Made by a program: the position numbers and the translations under genes
In this document: in pieces, positions 55,282 to 64,000 of the stretch
How positions within the stretch are numbered: position 1 is the stretch's first letter
Layout of the letters: the number at the start of each line of letters is the position of its first letter
Assembly (NCBI GenBank): GCA_016490735.1
Contig: JAEMWC010000194.1
Span: 425,001 to 489,000, forward strand
Direction: 5' to 3'
DNA: 64,000 bases
From: Pachyseris speciosa
Taxonomy: Eukaryota; Cnidaria; Anthozoa; Scleractinia; Pachyseridae
The notes under the pieces: model-generated
What the model saw: the letters and a program-made list of their open reading frames with translations, nothing else
Told to the model about the DNA's origin: nothing
The model's database searches: none

Positions 55282-55784
55282 CGACAATTGCCGACTGTAT
55301 TCGACTCTGAGAACTGTGCACAAATTATGTTGCTGATCAAAGGCAAGCAGATAAGGTTGATGAAAACGCAGCTGCCTCGGGCGCAATCATGAGTTACAGA
55401 GTCTGTTAACCAGTCTTATTCCAACCAAGCATCACTGGAAGGGGGAGAAAACGGAAGAGCTCGCGTTCGAATTCGCAAAGGACATGGACTGTACAGTTTG
55501 TGTGCCTTGTGTCTTGCTTTCCGAAAAAAAAAATTGTTTTTAATGTACATGTGGAGGGCACTTGCAACTAATGTTGATCTCTATCAGAGAAGCATCACTA
55601 CTTTATTGCTTCAGTCTGCAGGTTCTGTTTAGATGTAAAGAACCATGACACAAGTCTTGAGGGGCCCTCTGGTTGAGATTCAGCTTTAAAATAGGTCATC
55701 ACCAAAATAGTCATAGCAACAAAACTTTTCATGGCTAACTGCTGAAAATTATCATTTATAATTATCATTTATCAACCTAATTTC

Positions 55785-56069
55785 TGCCCCCTTAAATTTA
55801 GAGCACAAAATACATACCGCTAAGCTGGTTTTGAGCCTAATGGGTCTACATGAGATAAATTACAAACTTATTGAACGAAATCGAGATTTGGCCATTGCTG
55901 TTGCCATGGCAACTAATGTATTCCAACCAAAGATCCACTCTTCAAAAATCAAGTTATATTCAGTGAAATGAAATTTGGCTCAATAGGTTCATAGATTGTC
56001 ATGTCAAAAATATTTGTGCCAAATTTGGTTATGGTAGTACACATACAACTTGAGAAATTTAAGGGGGCA
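55785..56069. mobile_element. Possible MITE with TGCCCCCTTAAATTT ends
   Basis: TGCCCCCTTAAATTT at 55785-55799 pairs exactly with AAATTTAAGGGGGCA at 56055-56069. No coding capacity. The target duplication is not evident, and it could be an internal part of the Mutator-like element. Confidence 0.5.
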
Positions 56070-57302
56070 CCTAAAAAAGCACAAAAATTGCATATGATGT
56101 CTGGAAACATGGTTTCAAGTTAGTTTTCCACATAAAAAGCCAGTATGTTGGCAAATATATGTTGAAATGAATATGTCTAAAGTTTTTCTTGGTTTACTTC
56201 TTCGTTTTCTTCCTTCTGGGTTCATTGCACGATTTCATGACCCTGTCACAATCTGCAGTTCCAGCCAGATGTTCCTCTTCCCACTTCTTGAAGTCTTCTG
56301 ATCTTTTCTATGTGACATACTCTTGGTCAGTGTTTTTGAGATTTTTGTAATGGTGGCAAGTATTACAGGCACCATAAATGTTCCAAACTGCATTATAGGC
56401 CTTTGAGTCCCCATCAGAAATCATCGATGTGTACTTGATGAAGTCCTGCTCACTCCTTCCCCACATCCTCTTCTCAAATTCCATCTCCATACTTGGACTG
56501 GAGCTCTTGTAAGAGCCCTCACATTGATGGGTTTGAAACCATTCCTCAAACTGTTCTTCAGTTAAAGTTGACTTCCTTTGTGAGCACAAACCACAGGTTT
56601 TGGAAATAACTTCCAGGTCAAGCACTTTCCCAGTGACAGCTGAGATAACAAATCCAACACAATGATTGGCGGTGTAACCTCGTTTTGACCAAGTTCCATC
56701 AAAACTTACGGGAATACTAATCACTGTTTCATCATTATCGTCAGTGATACCTTCTTCGAGTATTGGTTGGTTTCTTGCCTCAGCTCTGTTTTTTTGTCAG
56801 TAATTGATCTTTTACTACCTCCTCATGGGCCTTGGTTAGGACTTCTTCATGGTCGTACCAGGATGAAAGTGACACATTGAGAGGCATGTTGAACAGTTCA
56901 CACAACTTAGCCATACCCTCTTTTCCAACTCCCATCTCATAAGCTCCATACACTAACCTTCTATTGACATCTTTGCCTTGAGTTGTCCTTGGTTAGGTAT
57001 CGTGAGAGGGATGATCACCGGTGGCAAGGAACTCTGTCATGCCACAGTCACACTTGACAAAGATTGAACTACTCAACCCCATCCTGTTCACTGTACTCTC
57101 TAATACTTCAACTTCACCTATTTGGTAAATTAAAGATCATAATTTGTAACTTTCTCTCCTCAGTCTCAATAAATTATTACATTACAGATTGATTTTTACG
57201 TTCTGCTACCTAATATTTATGTAAACAATTTCATCTCACCTGAGGCACATGGTGCATGAGTGTGAAGTCTCGTCACAAACTTTCTGAGGCTCTTCATTGA
57301 TA

Positions 57303-58576
57303 CAGGACCTCAACAATCGATGAAAATCGATGATCGGAAAATCAATCGATCAATCGATGACAATCGATTAATTATTGTTAATTAGCATCGATTGGCATCG
57401 GCCAATCGATGATCAATCGATAATCACATTTAAGTGGTCGCGAACTTCATCGATTGCCATCGATTGGCACTAAATTCATGTCTCCGTATCTTCAGGTATC
57501 GGGCGAGTGTACGCAGATCATATTATTTTTAAACCTCAGTAGCAAAGTTTGAGAATTGTTCATCGATGTGGCTCCGCGAAAAACAGCACAAATAATTAAG
57601 ACAAGTAACATATCTCGTTGCCAGTAATACAAACTTGATCGATTTAGCTGCGAGTTCATTGGAAAGATTCAACTGACCTGGAGACGCAGTCGTCGTTCAA
57701 ACACGATTAAGCTTATTGTTATTTCTTCTTCTTCTTCTTTCTTTATATGTCTCACGGGATATGTCTGTGCATACGTCCACGTTCACCTCGATCTTCCGTG
57801 TGAAATTCCCAAGAGTGATTTACTGAGTAGCAAAAAGTTATTCCGGGCGGTTCTCGTTCCCAGGAATCATAGCGAGAGACATTCGCCTTTTTGTTAAAAA
57901 AAATATTTTTTTGCAAATAATATTGTTCTCCCATCTGGCCCTCTCACACAGTCAAAAAGTGCATATTATTGCTACTTAAACCACTTCCGAAAATGTATTA
58001 ATGGGTTATGATTTTTTCATATGAACAGAGCAATGACAAGAAATAAATTTTATAACAATTCGTTATGTTTATTTTGTTTTTTTCACTGTGACTCAGCTGT
58101 CTTACTGTACTGTCCTGGTACATATTTTCCCTCTTTTGCCAGCCTGCGATGGTTCTGAAACCAAATGGTAACCTGTGGAGTAAACAAAAATGTAAATAAC
58201 CGTAGTAGTAGTCGTAGAAGTAGTGGTGCACTAGTCAAGAACTGTCTTCTTTTTTCACTTTCCTGCAAAATGTCACACGTCTTTTTTAAAAAGATGACCG
58301 GAAGCAAGCCACATGGGGCACATGATAACAATCGATGACAATCGATATCGATTAATCGATTGATATTGATAATCGATGATAATCGATGTACTTAATTGAT
58401 CTATTCCCATCGATTATCGATTAATATCGATAATCGATGACAATCAATAATCACAAAAAAATTCGTGATCGATTGTTCATCGATTATCAATATCAATGGA
58501 TTAATTGATATCGATTGTCATCGATTGTTTTCGATTGTCATCGATTTCATCGTTTTCATCGATTGTTGAGGTCCTG
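57303..58576. mobile_element. Element with ATCGAT-rich ends, ATTGATA target duplication, carrying a homeobox exon
   Basis: ATTGATA flanks both sides (57296-57302, 58577-58583). Terminal inverted repeat CAGGACCTCAACAATCGATG. About 120 bp at the left end and 250 bp at the right end are packed with 'aatcgatgacaatcgat'-type words. The middle holds a non-repetitive stretch with a homeobox-like exon on the - strand (58083-58172). It splits the transposase of the surrounding Mutator-like element between GYRLVS and the next codon, so it is younger than that element. Confidence 0.85.
58083..58172 (-). pseudogene. Homeobox exon fragment (homeodomain helix 3 and C-terminal tail)
   Basis: The exon starts at a splice acceptor (tttactccacag then GTT at 58172) and reads VTIWFQNHRRLAKEGKYVPG followed by QYSKTAESQ and TGA. 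VTIWFQN is homeodomain positions 45-51: Trp48, Phe49, Gln50 and Asn51, the DNA-contact helix, with Arg53. Position 52 is His rather than the usual Arg. The intron border falls between residues 44 and 45, a known homeobox intron site. AATAAA (58068-58073) follows the stop by about ten bases, so the 3' end of a transcription unit is present. Helices 1 and 2 are not seen on this strand within the element. I infer capture of a host homeobox 3' exon; whether a protein is made is unknown. Confidence 0.65.
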
Positions 58577-59508
58577 ATTGATACCAGACGATATCCTTGT
58601 GCGGTTTCCAAGTCACTCACAATACTTTCATCAGAGGAGGAAGCATCAAGTTGAAAAGTGCTGAGTTTTCGTGAAGAACACGGGGCTGTTGGTGGTGGAA
58701 TCATTTCGCTCACCACATCATCTTCACCGACAAGGTGGTGTTTATGGTATGCTGTTTCGCGGCTTCGTTCGCTCTTATAACTTGTTTTTGCACTCCCTTG
58801 AGCCCTTTTCGTCTTTTTGGTATACATTTATTTAGAACCAACTCTTTTTTCCCTAGGTTTGGCATAATTTTTGTTGTTTTGACCGAAAACTATGACTGTA
58901 AACTGCCAGGCGTCGATGAAAAAGTTGGTTTTTGCTCTAGGTTAGTATCCGGGCCTCCAATAGCAAATCTAAAATCTGGAATGGAATAGGAAACCTGCAG
59001 GATCTCAGGACTAAGGAATAGAGTGATACATTTTCATTTAAGTCTGGAAATTCGGGTCAAAATTCGTTGTTTTCAGTTGGTTACCATGGAAACAGATAAA
59101 CAACTCCAAACAAACTGCTGTTTTATGACCCCGCAAGAGAATTCATAAAATAATGAATATGATATTCCAAATCTAGATAAATTGGGCATAGTTATTTTTC
59201 CAAAAATAATTGTTTTGCAATTTGTTTTCAGATTTTCTAAATTTCAACCAGAGGGCCCCCTTAATCTTGCAAATGGTACACGTTCCATATCTAATATTGA
59301 TAATTTTGCAGTTAGTCTATATGAGAATGGAATAAATTGTTGTTGTTGCCGTTGTTGTTGTTGTTGTTATTGTCATACCATTAACCCCTTCGGGAAGTTC
59401 GTGACACTGAGGACTTCCAACATACAAATGTTTAAAAAAATCCCTTGAATCAAAATAATGACAGTTTTGTAGGAGTGCAGACAAATTGAGGGTCACTGAC
59501 TTCATTTC

Positions 59509-60471
59509 CCAGAAAAGGCTATGATATCATAGCAGAAATCACGCTCACTGTTGGACTATATCCTTGACGTGCAAACATAATACAAACCCACGAAGGAATT
59601 TCTTCTCGTATTGCCCACGAGATTGTAAACAAGGTCTGGAGTAATGCGCTCAGCTTCAGATTTCTCAGTCAGAACACCGAGGTTTACTTTCTTTAAGACT
59701 GTGTCCATATTAGTTCCACTGAGCTCAAAGGAGAATCCGAGCAAGAATGTCTGGAATCAAAATGGCGGATCAACATCGGCGCCCATTGAATTGCAGATTG
59801 GCTCTTACCCAGATTCCCCTCGAAACTCGACCTCATCCTCATAACGAAGAAAGCACCGCATGTAATGACAAAAGCACTTCATTTTGTGATGAGAAATAAG
59901 GCACCGCATATAATGTAAGAAGTACCTCATATAATGACCACAGTACCACATATAATGACAAAAGACCCGCATATAATGCAAAAAGTACCACATATAACGG
60001 ACAAAGCACTGCATATAATGGACAAAGCACCGTATCAGGAGCCCATGAATAGGAGCTTCACTCTCCCATACAAGCCCTTTGAGTCAACCTTTGCGCGTAT
60101 CTTTTCTATTTTTAGAACGCTGCGAGTGTCTAAATTTGCACGCACTGTTTAGAATGCCCAAGAGAAGGATCGGGACAACGCGCTCCCCATCCTAGACCAC
60201 AATTTTATTATGAATACTTGTGTGCGGAATTTATTGGAAAAAAATTTTCCCAGTAAATTGGAGCCTCCTGCATAAAAAGCAGTTCTAAAAATAGAAAGAT
60301 ACGCGCAAACGTTGACTCAAGGAAACAGTGCATATGGAGGCTCCTATTCATGGGCTCCTGACCGTATATAATGCAAAAAGCACCGCATATAATACAAAAA
60401 GCACCGCATATAATGCAAAAAGCACCGCATATAATGCAAAATGCACCGCATATCATGTAAAAAGCACTGTA
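59509..60471 (-). repeat. Right terminal inverted repeat with minisatellite and inserted MITE
   Basis: Reverse complement of 54601-55281. The minisatellite occupies about 59850-60028 and 60368-60460, separated by a 325-bp insert. The ORF of the left repeat (DTVLKKVNLGVLTEKSEAER) recurs at 59556-59744 with only a two-residue difference near its start. Confidence 0.85.
60036..60360. mobile_element. 325-bp MITE inserted in the minisatellite, ACCGTAT duplication
   Basis: ACCGTAT flanks both sides (60029-60035, 60361-60367). Ends CAGGAGCCCATGAATAGG are inverted and remain similar for about 90 bp inward ('tgagtcaac', 'tttgcgcgtatctttt', 'ctatttttagaac'). Absent from the left terminal repeat. Confidence 0.9.
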
Positions 60472-60479
60472 TATAATGA

Positions 60480-62383
60480 AGGAAAATCACACAAGACAGT
60501 GTTGGCGTTCCATAGGTTGTGCTTATCTTTTTTTTATTTCCTTTGAATTCTTGCATTCAAGAAGCTACATCGTCTAGATGTTTTTATCTACACGGTCAAG
60601 GTTAAGATTTGTATGATGACAAAGTTATCAGTCAGTCAGATATAAAGGCGTACTTCCTTGTGCTGCAATTTGAAAATACTAAAACGAGAAAACTGATGGG
60701 GATTATTATCATCGATAATTATTAAAACTTGAGTGTATATTTGGAATGTGTGCTTAGCCCCGCCCACATGTTTCTCAAAACTATATTCCATTGGAGAGGC
60801 TGACTATCAATGGAGTTTGTTGTTAGCTTCAATAACATTATATTTCCTCGCTCCACCTCTTAATCTTTAAATACTTCACGCGGGCCATTGCCTTTTTCGA
60901 CTGTTAAACGGGGGAAGAGATGCATGGAAGCAACGGTAAGACGAAGTACATGTAGGCGGCGGATATTCTGAAGATCTGAGATAGTATTATTATTGTTGTC
61001 ATTTTTAGCATTTAAAGCAGGCTGCAATGCTCTATTTAAAGAGTGAAGACTTAGTTGGTAAATCAATAATGATGATTATTGTTTATATTAGTAGTTTATT
61101 TTTAATCTCTTCTGCTTCATTTGCCCTCTGGCAATAATGAGCTGCAACCATTACACGTCATCAAATCCAAAATGGCCGCGCCCGGGAAATTTGAAAGCGA
61201 AAATAGGCGATATTCTTGTACACTTAAATTTTATATCCACGTTTTAAAACAAAATTTGGAATCTAGTAATTATTTCCAACAATTCATCCTGAATTTTTTT
61301 GAAAGAGTGGAGGTTCCCTTTAAAGGGCCACACACCAAAAACGGATGCTACAATTAGTACATTCTTGTACTAATACGATACGCGAACGATCTACCAGAGG
61401 AAAAACGCAAAGACGTTAAAATGTTTTCTCTTCGTGATTTTTTAAAATGAAGGAAAAATTAGGATAAAAATCTCGAGAAATTTATTCTTGACTATTTGCA
61501 TAAAGATGTAGAAAAAGGTCTAGTTAAAGCTAATAACAACTGTCGGCAATGGAACATAACACAACACCATCAGCCCCCACCCCAATTCAACAAAGTTTTG
61601 TCAGATAAAACAAATTCGGTTCCACGTTGCCGTGCGTCGATACAACAATAAATCATGGTCAGGAGTAAAAACATCAGTGATACACTTCTGCCGCTTGGTT
61701 CTTGGAAAAAAAAAAGGCCGCCTGCTTCTTTGTTAGTTGGCTTGTCCTTCGACACTGGTGTGCAGTCTAAAGACTTTACGCGAAGTAACGTTTGTTTGAT
61801 TTTGATCAGTGCTGTATGTGTACAAGTTCAATCCATGAACATTACCATAGAAAACATGCCCAAATAGGTGCTTCTATCACTGTTCCATTCCGAGGGTCAT
61901 TTTACTTTCGAGGAGAGGGAGCGTTGGGCCAACTTTCTATACCCGAACTGTGTGCTTGCAACTAAAAGGACCTAAAAGGTTTTTAATTTATATACACTTA
62001 TAAATTTCTCTTCTTTGCTGAGCTGTGTTAGAAGCCATATGCTTCTGGCTGTGTCCGATATTGACTCGTCTTTCAAAAGCTTTGTAAGGAATCTAGTTTT
62101 GGTAATAGCCTAGCCTGTGAACAGGCTCCGCGGCTGGGGATAACGAAAAGAACTGGTCGCGGCAACTGGCTGCGTAGAGGGAATTGGCCGAGTGGGGACT
62201 GGGAAGGGGAAAAACGGCGAAGCCTGTTGGCACACCATTGAAGTCGCCATTCCTTTGAACAAACCTGTCATTAATCTGTCAATGAGTTGTCATTAGCTTT
62301 ACTTGGATGCATTGGAATGTAAATAGATCGCACGTGAAAATGACAACTCGCACGAAATACGCGCCTTTCTCCGTTGTTTTGAA
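60480..62383. other. Spacer without supported gene
   Basis: Contains modest open frames (61121-61357, 61655-61867) without domains. At about 62110-62230 'tagcctgtgaacaggctccg' and 'gaagcctgttggc' may be ends of a further small repeat. Confidence 0.45.
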
Positions 62384-63184
62384 ATGGAGCGGGCCGATTG
62401 TGTAAAAAGAATTTAATTTGCGGTTCCAAAAGGGTAAACTCGGTACCGGTATTTAGTGCATCTAACAATAAGGAACTTCTTGTTGTTCCCGGCCAAGAAA
62501 GTATCATTTTAGCTGAATCACTAGAAAAACTTGGGCTTCAAGTGAGGCAAGAAGAAGGCTTTTCCAACGTAAGTTGCATGCCATGTGCTCGACAAGTCGT
62601 TCGTCTGTCGAACTCATTCACCGTTCTTACAAGCCAATGCAACGAAAGCCCTGTCGGCTCTTCAACGGTCGATAAAAGTCCCGAGTCTGGCAACAAAAGA
62701 TCAGTGACAGTTCGTTCGCCGTCGGGAGTGACACCATCGGCAAAGCGAAATATAGATGACACACCAGAAGCGGCAAACACAACCGGGAACCAAACGACTG
62801 AAAACACTTCGCGCCGTGCGCTAAATTTTATCCACCAAGTAGTAAACGATGAAACCCGGAGGAAAGCCCGCTAACAGTGGAAAAAAAATCCAGGCTTCGA
62901 TGGAAATTCCTCAAGATAAAAGGAGCATGGTGGTCAAGGTTAGTTGAATGAAAATTAAGCTTATTCGTGTTGCACGACAATGTTTACGACTCAGCTGAAT
63001 GCGTGCGTAATCACTGCCACTCTGCCAGTAGTGTTTATATTTTATAATTTAAGTAAAATTTCGATTTCTTGTTTCAGATCTTTATTGGGTACCCGAATAC
63101 AGGAAAAGTAGACGAGTATGAATGCAGTGATGCCATGGAGAAGAAAGCCGTAAAAAATATTGCAAAGAAAAAATTAAAACGCTG
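62384..63184 (+). pseudogene. Two-exon relic of an unrecognised Cys-motif protein family
   Basis: ATG 62384 opens MERADC and then stops; one frame over, from about 62398, CKKNLICGSKRVNSVPVF leads to a 150-residue frame with CMPCARQVVRLSNSF (CxxC), a Ser/Pro/Thr-rich stretch and ALNFIHQVVNDETRRKAR, ending at 62874. Cys pairs at both ends of the first 65 residues resemble a small zinc-binding N-terminal domain. A donor (AAG then GTTAGT, 62939) and acceptor (cttgtttcag, exon from 63078) would join MVVK to IFIGYPNTGKVDEYECSD, ending at a TGA near 63184. At least three frame changes are needed, so the gene is broken. I recall similar uncharacterised proteins expanded in corals but cannot name a function. 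Confidence 0.45.
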
Positions 63185-63787
63185 ACAACAAGGGAGAATC
63201 TCATAGAATAAAGATAGCCAAATATGAGTGGAGATACACGCAATCATGACCCACGATCATTGCTGTAGTATGCTGTAATAATGACAAGCGAAACGACAGT
63301 GGCGATAATTTGTCGTTTTTCAACTTTCCTTCAAAACTCTCACAGAGATCGCAGTGTATTGCCGTGATAAAGCGAGATGAAGAGCCGCTTTTTGGAGTGA
63401 GTTAGTGGAGTCGTGACCAGCGAGTAAACTTATGTCAAACGCATGTGTTCGACTTTTTCTTTCGATTTAAGACTCAGCTAGCACATGAAGTATTTACTCG
63501 ATACATATCCAGAGCAACTGCAGTCGATTCTACCAGCCTCCTTACATCCTAGATCAAGAACGGCTCTACTCTTCTGCGCTCCACTCACTTCAAGCCAAGC
63601 AATAATAAAATTATAACCAGGCTTCCAAGTCTAAAACCAGGAGTTGTGCCATTGCAGTTTGCATAGACCAAGGACAGTAAAAACCGCCCACAAGATAAAA
63701 TTGATCCAGGAAACGAGTTTGAAACAACAAATTAAAACGCTGACAACAAAGGAGAATCTCATAGAATACAGATAGCCAAATATGGGT
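63165..63787. repeat. Separated direct repeat of about 57 bp
   Basis: 'attaaaacgctgacaac' followed by 'gagaatctcatagaat' and 'agatagccaaatatg' occurs at 63172-63228 and again at 63731-63785 with few differences. The sequence between (63230-63730) has no gene I can support. Confidence 0.8.
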
Positions 63788-63804
63788 AAATAAAAACAAA
63801 CAAA

Positions 63805-63981
63805 TCAGTGCCAGGCAAATCCGGTGGGAAGGATTCCAAAAACATCCTTTTTCTCGACCAGAGAACGCAGGCAATGTTTCTGCTCGACTTTTAGCTGAGT
63901 GATGTGAACAAAATCCCTGAGCGAATCGCTCAACGCTTTCTCAAAAAGATCGTTCTCCACGTTCTCAACGTCAGCTGCCAT
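63805..63981 (-). pseudogene. RecQ-like DNA helicase N-terminal fragment, broken at Walker A
   Basis: From ATG 63981 the - strand reads MAADVENVENDLFEKALSDS, then LRDFVHITQLKVEQKHCLRS, LVEKKDVFGILPTGF and then AWH and a stop at 63805. The KxEQ...LRSL block followed by KDVFGILPTGF(GKS) is the beginning of the helicase core of RecQ-family and related DEAD/H proteins: the Q-like motif followed by Walker A. Homology ends at about 63817, exactly inside Walker A, and there is no GT donor at that point, so this is not simply an exon end. It is probably a truncated duplicate. The alternative is an intact gene with an unusual or mutated splice site and further exons to the left, but I see none. The start codon is followed by sequence consistent with a real N-terminus. 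Confidence 0.65.
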
Positions 63982-64000
63982 ATTCTCAAATCGAGCGATA

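Larger units (their letters stand above)
56306..58827 (-). pseudogene. Mutator-like transposase, split by an insertion and otherwise broken
   Basis: The N-terminal part (58827-58577, MYTKKTKRAQG...) ends in GYRLVS at the insertion. It resumes at 57302-57240 (SLRKFVTRLHTHAPC) and meets a GT donor. After a 121-bp intron the next exon starts at 57118 with EVEVLESTVNRMGLSSSIFV and CDCGMTEFLATGD. It continues with VNRRLVYGAYEMGVGKEGMA, then VSFDGTWSKRGYTANHCVGF and a DGDSKAYNAVW block. These match the animal Mutator-like transposase family (Pfam Mutator, from memory), where the D of FDGTW and of DGDSK belong to the catalytic core. Lesions: in-frame TAA at about 56997, frameshift in an A-run near 56793, stop at 56306 and loss of the C-terminal half, where family members continue with a GHVQKRMG-type region. 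Zinc-binding Cys (CGLC, CNTC) remain. Confidence 0.8.
54601..60471 (-). mobile_element. Mutator-like DNA transposon with minisatellite terminal repeats
   Basis: Outer ends are TACAGTGCTTTTTACATGAT in inverted orientation (54601 and 60471), flanked by TATAA on both sides (54596-54600, 60472-60476) as a possible target duplication. Terminal inverted repeats are about 680 bp (left 54601-55281, right 59509-60471 including a 325-bp insert). Each begins with a 21-bp minisatellite and continues with a unique part. The - strand carries a broken transposase (56308-58827). Nested elements sit at 57303-58576 and 60036-60360, and probably at 55785-56069. The stretches 55340-56290 and 58830-59500 hold no recognised coding. 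Confidence 0.8.

Noticed and set aside
57310..58575. CRISPR-like array of ATCGAT words
   Set aside because: Spacing is irregular, repeats are short and partly palindromic, and the block is bounded by transposon ends. The genome is eukaryotic.

Overview
The window is eukaryotic, animal, and most likely from an anthozoan cnidarian, probably a stony coral. The DNA is AT-rich and gene-poor. Coding genes have no bacterial signals, and introns with GT/AG borders can be read in several relics. The repeat types (tRNA-derived SINEs, Penelope-like elements with GIY-YIG domains and hammerhead motifs, Kolobok/THAP, hAT and Mutator-like elements) match what I know of coral genomes. The species assignment is inference, not proof.

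The backbone (about 5 to 46.4 kb) is a segmental-duplication array built on one small gene family. Its members are single-exon proteins of about 190 residues with two membrane segments and a PPSYEEA (PPxY) motif near the C-terminus. There are two subfamilies in convergent orientation. Type A is on the + strand: A1 at 5600 (intact), A2 at 11241 and A3 at 28298 (both broken). Type B is on the - strand: B1 at 18530, B2 at 33782 and B3 at 41288 (all intact). Four units can be delimited: unit 1 (about 4.98-8.93 kb), unit 2 (8.93-26.15 kb), unit 3 (27.99-38.95 kb) and unit 4 (38.95-46.37 kb). Unit 4 is a tandem copy of the second part of unit 3. Differences between units are largely transposon insertions, which give clean empty-site versus filled-site comparisons.

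Insertions inside the array: a rearranged Penelope fragment (6.4-7.45 kb), a hAT element containing another hAT (9.58-11.15 kb), a tRNA-type SINE (14.1 kb), one repeat family inserted twice independently (15.19-16.17 and 30.42-31.23 kb), a 5.1 kb Kolobok-like element with TTAA target sites and a decayed THAP domain (19.74-24.87 kb), LINE fragments (26.5-27.9 kb), and an element ending in GAACTCAATCGA-type arrays (35.25-36.21 kb).

From 46.4 to 64 kb the window is repeat-dominated. It holds two further Penelope copies, several MITEs with readable target-site duplications, a second SINE, and a 5.9 kb Mutator-like element (54.6-60.5 kb). The terminal inverted repeats of that element are built from a 21-bp minisatellite, and its transposase gene is broken. 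Inside that gene sits a 1.27 kb element (57.30-58.58 kb) with ends packed with ATCGAT and, in its interior, what reads as the last exon of a homeobox gene. This is the most unusual object in the window. The right edge has a decayed two-exon gene relic (62.4-63.2 kb) and a RecQ-helicase-like N-terminus broken at its ATP-binding motif (63.98 kb).

Only four protein genes look intact (A1, B1, B2, B3). Nothing in the window resembles a bacterial operon, CRISPR array or canonical RNA gene.
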